From positions 1 through 64,000 of the forward strand of contig CBDETN010000020.1 of assembly GCA_965242915.1 (NCBI GenBank): 64,000 nt of DNA, read 5' to 3'. The DNA is from CAJXII01 sp965242915 (GTDB lineage: Bacteria > Campylobacterota > Campylobacteria > Campylobacterales > Arcobacteraceae). Positions 16,005 to 24,650 of this stretch are shown one piece after another. The notes beneath the pieces were generated by a model. The model was not told where the DNA came from. It searched no databases and saw nothing but the letters and a program-made list of their open reading frames with translations. The position numbers and the translations under genes are program-made. The stretch's first letter is position 1. Every line of letters begins with the position of its first letter.

Positions 16005-18115
16005 CTATTAAAATATCATCAATTGTTTTTGCATTTATTATTATCTTTTTTACATTTGCAACATATATGCCAGACCCTGCATTAGTTGGAAAAATCGGTT
16101 CTATATTTGCTAAATTTTCCTTGGAATACTTTGGGTATTTAGCTTATGGTTATTTATTGGTTTTTTTATACCCGCTTTATAAACTAAATTTTAATTATAT
16201 GACAAAAGTAATAGAAAAATCAATTACATTTATATTTTTATTTTTAACCCTAATTATTTTTCAAGCACTTGTAGTAACTGATAATTTATCAGGAAAAATA
16301 GGGGATATTATAATTTCTACACTTTCTCCATTTATTGGTCTTGCCGGACTTTGGTTATTTGTTCTTATTGGAGCTATAGTCTCTTTTTATGTATTTGTTG
16401 AAGATTTTAATTTTAAAATGAGATTTGATAACTTGAAAAAGAAACTTCAATTCTCAACAAATAAAATCTCAAAATCAAAACAAACAAATAAACTAAAAAA
16501 ATTACCAAAACAAAAAGTTATCGTTAAAGAGATTGGAAATACTGCAGAGATTATTTTAGAAGATATTAAGGATGAAGAGTCAATATCATCTAATGAAATA
16601 TTAGAAGAATCAACTGATGATATTACCACATCATCTATTATAGTAGACGAACTGGAAGAAAATAAAAAACTGTTAGAAGAGATCGAAACAGGTGATGTAG
16701 ATAAACCGCAAGATTTTGAATTACCACATACTGATTTTTTTAGGAAACCGCCAAAACAAACAAAAAACAAAGTAAATGAAGCTGTTATTGATCAAAAGAT
16801 TAAAGATTTACTCGAAAAACTTGCAATGTTTAAAATAGAGGGAGATGTTGTACGAACATATTCAGGGCCTATTGTTACAACTTTTGAATTTAAACCGGCT
16901 CCAAATGTAAAGGTATCTAAGATTTTAAATCTACAAGATGACCTTGCTATGGCACTTAAAGCTCAAACTATCAGAATACAAGCACCAATTCCCGGTAAAG
17001 ATGTAGTTGGTATTGAAGTTCCAAATGAAAATTTTGATACTATTTATATGAGAGAGATTTTAGAGAGTGAATTGTTTCAGAATTCCTCATCTCCATTAAC
17101 AATAATTCTAGGTAAAGATATAGTAGGTCGTCCATTTATAACAGATCTTAAAAAACTTCCTCACCTTTTAATAGCCGGAACTACAGGTAGTGGTAAAAGC
17201 GTTGGTATAAACGGTATGATTTTATCTCTTTTATATAAAAATTCTCCGGATGATTTAAAAATGATTATGATTGATCCAAAGATGCTTGAATTTTCTATGT
17301 ACAACGACATTCCTCATCTGTTAACTCCGGTTATTACCAAACCAATGGAAGCTATAAATGCACTAGCCTCTATGGTTGCGGAGATGGAAAGAAGATATAT
17401 GATAATGGCTCAAAGCCGTACTAAGAATATTGAAAACTATAATGAAAAAGCAAAAAAAGATAGTTTTGATAAACTGCCTTACATAGTTATAATAATTGAT
17501 GAGTTAGCTGACCTTATGATGACAAGCGGAAAAGAAGTTGAAGTTTCAATTGCCCGAATTGCACAAAAAGCACGGGCTTGTGGAATTCACTTAATTGTTG
17601 CAACTCAAAGACCAAGCGTAGATGTAGTGACAGGACTAATTAAAGCAAACCTTCCAAGTAGAATAAGTTATAAAGTTGGTCAAAAAGTAGACAGTAAGAT
17701 TATACTTGACGGTATGGGTGCAGAATCACTCCTTGGTCGTGGAGATCTGTTATTTACACCTCCAGGAATGAGCGGATTAGTTAGAATTCATGCTCCATGG
17801 ACAACAGAAGATGAAATTGATAAAGTTGTTTATTTTCTAAAAAGTCAACGGGAAGTTCAATATAATAATGAAATTATAAAAGAGCAGGTAGAAGAAGGAT
17901 TTAGTGGAAGAACTACTGCTGATGCAGGTGAGCTTGATAGTTTATATGAAGATGCTAAAAGAGTTGTAATAGAAGATAAAAAAAGTTCAATTAGTTATAT
18001 TCAAAGAAAATTAAGAATAGGTTATAACAGATCAGCTACTATTGTAGAGCAATTGGAGATGACCGGTGTATTATCAGCTGCCAATACAAAAGGAAATAGG
18101 GAAATATTAATATAA
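16001..18115 (+). CDS. ftsK: DNA translocase FtsK, apparent AUA start
   Basis: FtsK pumps DNA at the division septum and helps resolve chromosome dimers. Four N-terminal membrane helices are followed by a charged linker, the motor domain with Walker A GTTGSGKSVG (near residue 393) and Walker B IIIDELADLM, and the winged-helix gamma domain (SSISYIQRKLRIGYNRSATIV). The first standard start codon is ATG 16067, which would delete most of helix 1 (KISSIVFAFIIIFFTFATY). The frame upstream is open to an ATA at 16001, six bases after AAAGGA and overlapping the lpxD stop. There is no NTG codon between the in-frame TAG (15977) and 16067. From 16001 the protein is 704 residues; from 16067 it is 682. Confidence 0.9.
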   Translation: MAIKISSIVFAFIIIFFTFATYMPDPALVGKIGSIFAKFSLEYFGYLAYGYLLVFLYPLYKLNFNYMTKVIEKSITFIFLFLTLIIFQALVVTDNLSGKIGDIIISTLSPFIGLAGLWLFVLIGAIVSFYVFVEDFNFKMRFDNLKKKLQFSTNKISKSKQTNKLKKLPKQKVIVKEIGNTAEIILEDIKDEESISSNEILEESTDDITTSSIIVDELEENKKLLEEIETGDVDKPQDFELPHTDFFRKPPKQTKNKVNEAVIDQKIKDLLEKLAMFKIEGDVVRTYSGPIVTTFEFKPAPNVKVSKILNLQDDLAMALKAQTIRIQAPIPGKDVVGIEVPNENFDTIYMREILESELFQNSSSPLTIILGKDIVGRPFITDLKKLPHLLIAGTTGSGKSVGINGMILSLLYKNSPDDLKMIMIDPKMLEFSMYNDIPHLLTPVITKPMEAINALASMVAEMERRYMIMAQSRTKNIENYNEKAKKDSFDKLPYIVIIIDELADLMMTSGKEVEVSIARIAQKARACGIHLIVATQRPSVDVVTGLIKANLPSRISYKVGQKVDSKIILDGMGAESLLGRGDLLFTPPGMSGLVRIHAPWTTEDEIDKVVYFLKSQREVQYNNEIIKEQVEEGFSGRTTADAGELDSLYEDAKRVVIEDKKSSISYIQRKLRIGYNRSATIVEQLEMTGVLSAANTKGNREILI

Positions 18116-18182
18116 TTTTTGATACAATTAACATACAAAGATTATTTCATTAATCCTTAAATTTCTTTTCAAGGAGTTCCCT

Positions 18183-18725
18183 ATGAATACAAGTATTGTT
18201 GGAAGACATATAACACTAACAGACGATTTAAAAAATCATATTGAAAGTACGATGGATACTTTTAATAAATATAATTTAGATATTATTTCTATAAATGCCA
18301 TTATATCACAAGAGCAAAAGCAAGGAAAAAATGTAATTACATTTGAATACCTTTTAAATATTGCTCATCAAGATACAATTGTTGTAAAACAAAGAGATAA
18401 AGATTTACATACTGCAATTGATATTGCAACAGATAGAGTAAGTAAAATTTTAAGAAGACATTCTGATAAAGTCAAAGCTCACAGTGCTGTAAAATTAACA
18501 GAAGTTGCTATAAGCCAAGAGGAGGATAGTATAGCAAAAGAGCTGAAAAAATTAGATTCAGAAGTTGTACCTATGAGGTTAAAATCATATAAGCCAATGG
18601 AAATTGAAGAAGCATTAAATGAGTTAAAAGCTGAGGGCGGTGCATTTAAAGTTTTCTATGATTTGGATGACAGCTTTAGAGTATTGTATAAAATGAAAGA
18701 TGGTGAACATTACGGATTATATTAG
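18183..18725 (+). CDS. hpf: Ribosome hibernation promoting factor, long form
   Basis: The 180-residue protein has the N-terminal S30AE/HPF fold (ITLTDDLKNHIESTMDTFNKY) and a C-terminal dimerisation domain (KSYKPMEIEEALNELKAEGGAFKVFYD), joined by a flexible linker. The long form drives 100S ribosome dimerisation in stationary phase. The AAGGAG site lies close to the ATG. A strong terminator follows, so it is monocistronic or the end of the ftsK unit. Confidence 0.93.
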   Translation: MNTSIVGRHITLTDDLKNHIESTMDTFNKYNLDIISINAIISQEQKQGKNVITFEYLLNIAHQDTIVVKQRDKDLHTAIDIATDRVSKILRRHSDKVKAHSAVKLTEVAISQEEDSIAKELKKLDSEVVPMRLKSYKPMEIEEALNELKAEGGAFKVFYDLDDSFRVLYKMKDGEHYGLY

Positions 18726-18752
18726 TAATATGTATAATTTTATCAAATAAGT

Positions 18753-18785
18753 AAAAAGGGTGATTTAAAAAATCACCCTTTTTTT
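18753..18785 (+). terminator. Rho-independent terminator after hpf
   Basis: AAAAAGGGTGATTT pairs with AAATCACCCTTTTT around a short A-rich loop and is followed by a T-run. This is a textbook intrinsic terminator. Confidence 0.9.
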
Positions 18786-18837
18786 ATTTATTATAGTTTC
18801 AGCATTTTTGTTTTAAAATGAATTACATAAGGATATT

Positions 18838-18888
18838 ATGATGTTAAAATTTATTATTATGCTTGTTATACTTAGTACGGCTACGTAT
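18838..18888 (+). pseudogene. 5' end of a secreted or membrane protein gene, cut by ISa copy B
   Basis: After an AAGGA site, an ATG-ATG start gives MMLKFIIMLVILSTATY, the beginning of a signal peptide, before the frame enters the ISa inverted repeat and stops. The rest of the gene is not found on the other side of the IS cluster, where a different gene fragment in the opposite orientation occurs. The remainder was therefore deleted. Confidence 0.6.
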
Positions 18889-19736
18889 TATAATACCCCA
18901 AGAAGACAAGACAACTTTTTCTAAATCCTTATTCTCTTTTTCACCTGTTACCTTATGCCACAATTTCAACTAATTTATCATAATCCTTATTATTAATTTT
19001 TAAACTATCATAATAAAAACTCATTGGTTTTTTATAATTTAAAGTTTGATGAAATCTTTTATGATTATAAAAATCAATATAATCTTTCACATCAGTTTTT
19101 AACTCTTTAATTGTGTTATATTCATTTAGATAAATTCTTTCAACTTTTGCACTTCGCCAGAATCTCTCTATACAAATATTATCAGTAGCTCTACCTTTAC
19201 CATCCATTGAGATAATGATGCCATTATCTTTTAAAGTCTGTGTATGGATATGACTTGTGTATTGACTGCCTTGATCTGTATTAAATATTTCAGGTTTACC
19301 ATATAGCGATAATGCTTCATTTAGAACATCCATTGTTAAAGCTGAATCCATAGTGTTGGATATTTTCCAAGATAGTACAGCTTTAGAATACCAATCAATT
19401 ATAGCTGCTAAATAAACCATGCCGCCATTAATCTTGATATATGTTATATCCGTACTCCATACTTGATTTGCTTTTACTATGTCAACTCCTCTAAGCTTGT
19501 AAGAGTATTTTTTATGTTGCTTATCTGGTATTGATAGATTTATTGGTTTAACTGCTAATATTGGCTTTAAACCCATCTCTTGTCTATATTTATAAACAGT
19601 ATTCAAACTTATATTGTATCCATCTTCTAAAAGTTGCTGATGAACTTTTAAAGCTCCATATATTGGTATTTGCTCATAAATATCATTTATCTTATCTTTG
19701 AGTGATATTTTATGCTTATTTTCTTGGGGTATTATA
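18889..19736 (-). mobile_element. ISa copy B, internally deleted (848 bp)
   Basis: Both terminal repeats (TATAATACCCC and GGGGTATTATA) are present, but 485 bp of the 1333-bp element are missing. The junction is at the short shared sequence TTATTTTCT, which occurs inside the transposase gene and next to the right repeat. This indicates deletion by slippage or recombination. The right flank is an IS256 fragment and the left flank is a truncated gene. Confidence 0.9.
18953..19723 (-). pseudogene. ISa transposase fragment (C-terminal 256 residues)
   Basis: The remaining frame corresponds to residue 138 to the end of the 393-residue ISa transposase. It retains the DDE catalytic core but has lost the helix-turn-helix and coiled coil. 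An internal methionine could start a 217-residue product from 19606. It has no DNA-binding domain and is unlikely to transpose. Confidence 0.85.
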
Positions 19737-20111
19737 GTTTAATGATATCTGGGGTAAAAAATATCCTAACATTACTGTTTCTTGGACAAATCACTGGTCT
19801 GAATTGTCTACATTTTTTAAATATCCAGATTCTGTGAGAAAATTAATTTATACAACAAATCCTATTGAATCTTTAAATGCTACTATAAAAAGAAAAACTA
19901 AATCTAAGGGTTCATTTCCAACAGAAGATTCAGCTTTTAAAGTGATGTATCTGGCTTGTGCTGAACAACAAAATAAATGGAATGCTTCTAGTATTAGAAA
20001 TTGGTTTGAGATTTATCCTCAACTTAGTATATTTTTTAAGGAGATTATGGCAAAATATGAGAAGTGATTAAAAAGAAACTGCTGGGTTTACACAGTTTAT
20101 TTTACACTCTC
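19737..20111 (+). mobile_element. IS256-family 3' remnant with complete right end
   Basis: The fragment starts mid-gene directly at the ISa boundary and runs to the terminal ...TTTACACTCTC. The frame 19738-20067 encodes the last 109 residues of the transposase, beginning FNDIWGKKYPNITVSW and including the catalytic glutamate in TTNPIESLNATIKRK. The 5' two thirds are absent. Confidence 0.88.
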
Positions 20112-20151
20112 GAATTTATAGTTCTTAGTATAATATAGGGTTGACAGATCA
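20112..20151 (+). mobile_element. ISb (second IS3-type) right-end remnant, 40 bp
   Basis: These 40 bases match, with one difference, the right end of the ISb element at 58596-58635. The match runs from GAATTTATAGTTCTTAG to the terminal GTTGACAGATCA. They lie between the IS256 end and a truncated sensor gene, so at least three IS families contributed to this scar. Confidence 0.8.
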
Positions 20152-20382
20152 CTCTATCTCTTTCATTGATGTAACAGCATTTATAAAACCATCTCTTTTA
20201 TCCATAGTTCCATTTATCATATGTGAAGTTAAACCATCTTTAACAAGTTGAGATATTCTAATAGCTTCATTAGTTGCAGAACTTATTGCAATATTTCTAA
20301 GATTATATGTCTGAAATAAAATAAAAAATATGGCAACAGTTACAAATAAAAGTATAAATCTACTTATTAATTTTCTTTTCAT
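20152..20382 (-). pseudogene. N-terminal fragment of a membrane sensor protein
   Basis: The 77-codon piece starts with a membrane helix (residues 8-25). It continues into an extracytoplasmic helical segment (RISQLVKDGLTSHMINGTMDKRDGFI), of the kind seen in the sensor domains of histidine kinases and chemoreceptors in this phylum. The frame stops at a TGA inside the ISb remnant (20149-20151). Signalling domains are missing, so it is a truncated sensor gene. Confidence 0.65.
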
Positions 20383-20391
20383 ATGAATCCT

Positions 20392-20985
20392 TTAAATATA
20401 ATTCAACCAAGCTTTTAATGAATCTTTTTCTTTTAAAAGTGTAGTTGTACCACCATGACCTGTATAAATTTTAAAATCCTTATCCCAAGATAAAACTTTA
20501 TTTATACTAGCCTTCATATCAGATGGATTTGAATATGGAAAATCAACTCTTCCAATAGACTGTGCAAATATAAAATCTCCGGTAAAAAGACAATCTTCTA
20601 TCTCAATGGCACTACAGCCTGGAGTATGACCGGGGAAATGATGAAATTTAAACTTTAAACCATCAAGATTAAATTCTTCACTATCATTAACCTCTACATC
20701 AGCTTGACTACTTGGTGTTCCATGTGAAAAAGGGTCGTCTTTTAACATAAAACAATCATCTTTCGGGCAATAAATAGGTATATTTAATTTTTCTTTTAAC
20801 TCTTTATTACTCCAAACATGGTCAAAATGACCATGAGTATTAAGTATCGCAATTGGGTTTGTGATATTATCCAATACCCACTGTGCAGCACCCATACCAG
20901 GGTCTATAATAATATCTTTGCCATCAATAGTTACAATATAACAATTTGTTTGATAATCACCCATGGCAGCATAATTTATTTTCAT
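20392..20985 (-). CDS. MBL-fold hydrolase, glyoxalase II-like
   Basis: The 197-residue protein has the metallo-beta-lactamase zinc motif NTHGHFDHVWSN near residue 53. A second histidine motif (FHHFPGHTPGCSAIE), the bridging aspartate in CLFTGDFIF and a final histidine in IYTGHGGTTTL follow. Small stand-alone enzymes of this type hydrolyse thioesters such as S-lactoylglutathione or related persulfides; the substrate is not determined here. It begins where dnaJ ends, with a one-base overlap, so the two are co-transcribed. Confidence 0.85.
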   Translation of the reverse strand: MKINYAAMGDYQTNCYIVTIDGKDIIIDPGMGAAQWVLDNITNPIAILNTHGHFDHVWSNKELKEKLNIPIYCPKDDCFMLKDDPFSHGTPSSQADVEVNDSEEFNLDGLKFKFHHFPGHTPGCSAIEIEDCLFTGDFIFAQSIGRVDFPYSNPSDMKASINKVLSWDKDFKIYTGHGGTTTLLKEKDSLKAWLNYI

Positions 20986-22103
20986 TAACTAAACCAACTT
21001 TTTACTTTTTCAAACATACTTCCAAAACTATCTTCATAAGGTTTACTTTGTATTCCAAAACTATCTTGTAGTTTTTCTAAGAGTTCTTGTTGTTCCTCAT
21101 TTACAGATGTAGGATATTGAATTTTGATTTGTACAACAAAATTCCCTTTCCCATATCCATTTACACTTTTTACACCTTCACCTCTAAATGTAAATTGTTC
21201 TTTATCTTTTGTATTTGCAGGAATTTTAAGTTCCAACTCCCCTTTAAGACTCGGTACTTTGATATTAGTTCCAAGGGCTATTTGTGTAAAAAATACAGGA
21301 ACTTCTAAATAGATATCATCATCATGTCTTACAAAATGTTTATCTTCATTAACTTGAATGCTAATATAAAGATCCCCTCGTGTTCCATTTGGTGCAATAT
21401 TTCCTTTTGAACTTACTCTAATTCTATTACCACTGTTTACACCTTCAGGAATATTGACTTCAAAGCTCTCTTTCTTTTCATCATATCCAGTACCATGACA
21501 ATCTTTACACTTATCTTTCACACTTTGACCACTACCGGCACAATTCGGACAAGTTTGAGCAAATGTCATAAAACCTTGTCGCATATGAACTTGCCCCTGA
21601 CCTTGACAAGTACTACAAGTGCTAAGTTTTCCGCCTTTAGCACCTGTACCTTTACAACTTTTACAAGCTGTTTTATAACTAAATTTAATTGTTTTTTTAC
21701 ATCCAAATACAGCTTCATTGAATTCTAAATTTACTTGAATTTCTGTATCTAAGTTGTAATTATATGTTTTTCGTGTCCGTGACTGTCTTCTTCCTCCACC
21801 ACCGAACATATCTTCAAACATAGAACTTAAATCTTCAAAGCCGCCACCTTGACTAAAGCCGCCACTTTGACCATGCCCCTCTAATCCTTCTTTTCCATAT
21901 CTATCATAAATACCTCTTTTTTCATCATCACTTAAAACTTGATAAGCTTCATTGATAGCTTTAAAGTTATCTTCAGCTTCTTTATCATCTGGGTTTTTAT
22001 CTGGATGGTATTTCATAGCCATTTTTCTATATGCTTTTTTAATGGTACCTTTATCGGCGCTCTTTTCAACTTCTAACAATTCATAAAAACAAATATTTGT
22101 CAT
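20985..22103 (-). CDS. dnaJ: Chaperone protein DnaJ
   Basis: The 372-residue type I J-protein has a J domain with the HPD motif (KYHPDKNPDD), a Gly/Phe-rich linker (GGFSQGGGFEDLSSMF) and four CxxCxGxG zinc repeats (residues about 145-215). The C-terminal substrate-binding and dimerisation domains are present. It stimulates DnaK ATPase. It is oriented away from recR, with the two starts about 62 bases apart. Confidence 0.96.
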   Translation of the reverse strand: MTNICFYELLEVEKSADKGTIKKAYRKMAMKYHPDKNPDDKEAEDNFKAINEAYQVLSDDEKRGIYDRYGKEGLEGHGQSGGFSQGGGFEDLSSMFEDMFGGGGRRQSRTRKTYNYNLDTEIQVNLEFNEAVFGCKKTIKFSYKTACKSCKGTGAKGGKLSTCSTCQGQGQVHMRQGFMTFAQTCPNCAGSGQSVKDKCKDCHGTGYDEKKESFEVNIPEGVNSGNRIRVSSKGNIAPNGTRGDLYISIQVNEDKHFVRHDDDIYLEVPVFFTQIALGTNIKVPSLKGELELKIPANTKDKEQFTFRGEGVKSVNGYGKGNFVVQIKIQYPTSVNEEQQELLEKLQDSFGIQSKPYEDSFGSMFEKVKSWFS

Positions 22104-22165
22104 TTTTATCCTATATAATATAATTTAATAACGCGATTTTATCTAAATTTTGCTAAAATTCCAAA

Positions 22166-22738
22166 ATGAAAAAAGGTTTAGAAAAATTTTATGAGCTAGT
22201 TGAATCATTTGAAGCTCTGCCTACTATTGGTAAAAAATCAGCACTACGGCTTGCATATTATATTATAAATGAAAATACATACGCCGGATTAAAAATTGCA
22301 CATAGTATTGAAAATGCTATCAAACATATTAAAAAATGTACGCAATGCCATTGTATCAGTGAAAATGAGGTATGTGAGATTTGTCTTGATATTGATAGAA
22401 ATCAACATCTTTTAGCAATAGTTCAAAGTGCAAAAGATATCTTTACTATAGAAGAATCAAGACAATTTAACGGTACTTATTTTGTTTTAGAGGATATAGA
22501 AATTTCAACTATAAATGATTTAATCACACAAAGCAAAAAAAGAAATATTACAGATATATTATTTGCTATAACACCAAGTTTGGCAAATGATGCTTTTATT
22601 TTATTTATTGAAGATAAATTAAAGGATTTAAATATCAACTTTACAAAAATAGCTCAAGGGGTACCTACGGGGGTGAGTTTAGAAAATGTAGATATTTTAT
22701 CGCTTGCCTGTGCAATTGACGGAAAAACAAAAATATAA
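22166..22738 (+). CDS. recR: Recombination protein RecR
   Basis: The 190-residue protein has the N-terminal helix-hairpin-helix (ALPTIGKKSALRLAYYI), a four-cysteine zinc finger (CTQCHCISENEVCEIC) and a Toprim domain (LAIVQSAKDIFTIEES). It acts with RecO/RecF to load RecA at gaps. It overlaps the following 57-residue gene by one base. Confidence 0.93.
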   Translation: MKKGLEKFYELVESFEALPTIGKKSALRLAYYIINENTYAGLKIAHSIENAIKHIKKCTQCHCISENEVCEICLDIDRNQHLLAIVQSAKDIFTIEESRQFNGTYFVLEDIEISTINDLITQSKKRNITDILFAITPSLANDAFILFIEDKLKDLNINFTKIAQGVPTGVSLENVDILSLACAIDGKTKI

Positions 22739-22911
22739 TGCCAAAAATAATATGCCAAAAATGTAAATTTTACTTTGTAACTTGGGAAAAGAATAAATCG
22801 CATGGGTGCAGAGCATTTCAATTTAAATCAAAGCAACTTCCTTCAATGGCAGTTATGCAAAGTAGCGGCATGCCATGCACCATGTATCAACCAAAATTTA
22901 ATAATATTTAG
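22738..22911 (+). CDS. Small four-cysteine protein (57 aa), probable zinc-binding
   Basis: The ATG overlaps the recR stop codon (TAATG). The product MPKIICQKCKFYFVTWEKNK... has a CxxC pair (C6, C9) plus C24 and C47, suggesting one structural zinc site. Similar tiny proteins in Campylobacterota carry the misleading label 'uracil-DNA glycosylase'; nothing here supports glycosylase activity. Coupling to recR hints at a role in DNA or RNA metabolism, but that is inference. Confidence 0.75.
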   Translation: MPKIICQKCKFYFVTWEKNKSHGCRAFQFKSKQLPSMAVMQSSGMPCTMYQPKFNNI

Positions 22912-22924
22912 ATAAACTCTCTTT

Positions 22925-24442
22925 ATGAACTTAAAAGATAATGTTAAACTTTTTGAAAACGGCAAGATACAAATCATCAAATTCTGGATTAGCAATGATG
23001 AAACAATAAGAGTATTAAATAAATACAACATACAAAAAGAATTATTTATTAAAAACTATGCTATTGGTATATTAGATTATTATATTGGTGTTATCAATGG
23101 TACAAATCAAATTGGAGACTGTCCTGTCATAGATAATCTTTTAAAAACTTTAAAAGATAAAAATATAGGTGTAGATGAACTTTTTCTAATTTGTGCAGGT
23201 TTTAAAAATGCACTTATTGAATTTATGTATAAAGTTAACATTAATTCTCTAGCTATACAAAAAGAAATTTTTTATATATATGAGAGAAATTTTGAAGGGG
23301 TATTAAAAAAATACTCACAAACAATACAAAATATCAATAAAGACCTAAATATAAGCAATCACCTAATAGACGATCATATAATTATGTCTACTACTGATTT
23401 ACAGGGTATTATAACTTCTGCTTCACAAGCTTTTTGTGAAATATCAGGATATACTAAAGAAGAACTTATGGGACAGTCACATAATATAGTAAGACATCCA
23501 GATATGCCAAAAGAAACTTTTACAGAATTATGGAAAACTATAAAAAATGAAGAGGTTTGGAAAGGTGAAGTTAAAAATCTCACTAAAGATAAAAAAATAT
23601 ATTGGGTTAATGCTATTATCACCCCTTCATATGATGCTAATGGCAATCATATAGGATATAGCGCGATCAGACATGATATTACAGCAAAAAAAGAAAATGA
23701 AATACAACAAGCTTTAATAATAGAACAATCAAAAGCAGCAGCAATGGGTGAAATGATAGCGATGTTAGCACATCAATGGCGACAACCGCTTCAAGCAATT
23801 GCAATGTTAATTCAACAACTGACATTAGAAAAAATGTTGGATGATGAACTAAGTGATGAAACTTTAAACAAAGTAGTAGCTAGTACTCAAAAACAATTAG
23901 ATTATATGAGTAAAACTATCGATGATTTCAGAGATTTCTTTAGACCAGATAAAGCAAAAGATAAAATACGAGTAAATGCTTTAATTGAAAAAGCCAGAGA
24001 ATTAATAGCATATACTTTAAAGGTAGATAGTATTGACCTTATTTTAGATATTGAAGATGATATTGAAATAAATGTACATATTAATGAAATAGTACAAGTT
24101 TTAATCAATATTATAAAAAATGCAAGGGATGCTTTAATCGAAACTGATATTTGCGACAAGTCGAATTCTACTTCGTGCCATGAAAATAGAACTATAATCA
24201 TTAAGTCGTATAAAGATGGTGATAATCTACAAATAAAAATCAAAGATAATGCAGGGGGAATACCTAATGCAGCAATTAGTAAAATATTTGATGCATATTT
24301 TACTACAAAAAAGAATAAAAATGGCACAGGATTAGGCCTATATATGAGTAAAAATATTATAGAAAATCATGGTCAAGGATTATTGTCGGTAAAGAATGAA
24401 GATGATGGAGCTGTATTTAAAATAACGCTTCCAATATATTAA
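22925..24442 (+). CDS. PAS-domain sensor histidine kinase
   Basis: The 505-residue cytosolic kinase has an alpha-helical N-terminal region (about 1-145, possibly globin- or RsbR-like). An aerotaxis-type PAS domain follows (about 150-260, with QAFCEISGYTKEELMGQSHNIVRHPDMP), then a dimerisation/phosphoacceptor helix with histidine in MLAHQWRQPLQ and a HATPase domain (NIIKNARDAL, DNAGGIP, GTGLGLYMSK). No membrane segments are seen and no response regulator lies beside it. The aerotaxis-like PAS suggests a redox or FAD signal. Confidence 0.88.
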   Translation: MNLKDNVKLFENGKIQIIKFWISNDETIRVLNKYNIQKELFIKNYAIGILDYYIGVINGTNQIGDCPVIDNLLKTLKDKNIGVDELFLICAGFKNALIEFMYKVNINSLAIQKEIFYIYERNFEGVLKKYSQTIQNINKDLNISNHLIDDHIIMSTTDLQGIITSASQAFCEISGYTKEELMGQSHNIVRHPDMPKETFTELWKTIKNEEVWKGEVKNLTKDKKIYWVNAIITPSYDANGNHIGYSAIRHDITAKKENEIQQALIIEQSKAAAMGEMIAMLAHQWRQPLQAIAMLIQQLTLEKMLDDELSDETLNKVVASTQKQLDYMSKTIDDFRDFFRPDKAKDKIRVNALIEKARELIAYTLKVDSIDLILDIEDDIEINVHINEIVQVLINIIKNARDALIETDICDKSNSTSCHENRTIIIKSYKDGDNLQIKIKDNAGGIPNAAISKIFDAYFTTKKNKNGTGLGLYMSKNIIENHGQGLLSVKNEDDGAVFKITLPIY

Positions 24443-24515
24443 TAACCCTTTATATAAGCTATTTAGGAAGCATCTAATTATTGATTATGCTAAAGCTGTG
24501 TTATCATTGTGCCAA

Positions 24516-24644
24516 CTATTGAAGAAGAAATGAGCCACGAGATTTTCTCTCATATTTAATATATTTTGCATATACTTGTAGAGTAATACTAGAGTTTTTA
24601 TGCCCTAGTGTACAATGCCGAAATTCCAAGCTTTTAAGTATCGA
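24516..24644 (-). pseudogene. C-terminal remnant of a tyrosine recombinase (integrase)
   Basis: The minus strand encodes SILKSLEFRHCTLGHKNSS, then ITLQVYAKYIKYERKS, up to a stop. The LGHKN block and the catalytic tyrosine in LQVYAKYI are the hallmarks of phage-type integrases. A stop codon and the ISa copy C boundary lie just upstream, so the catalytic N-terminal two thirds are lost. It suggests that an integrative element once lay here. The 73 bases between the kinase stop and this remnant show nothing recognisable. Confidence 0.7.
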
Positions 24645-24650
24645 TTAGAT

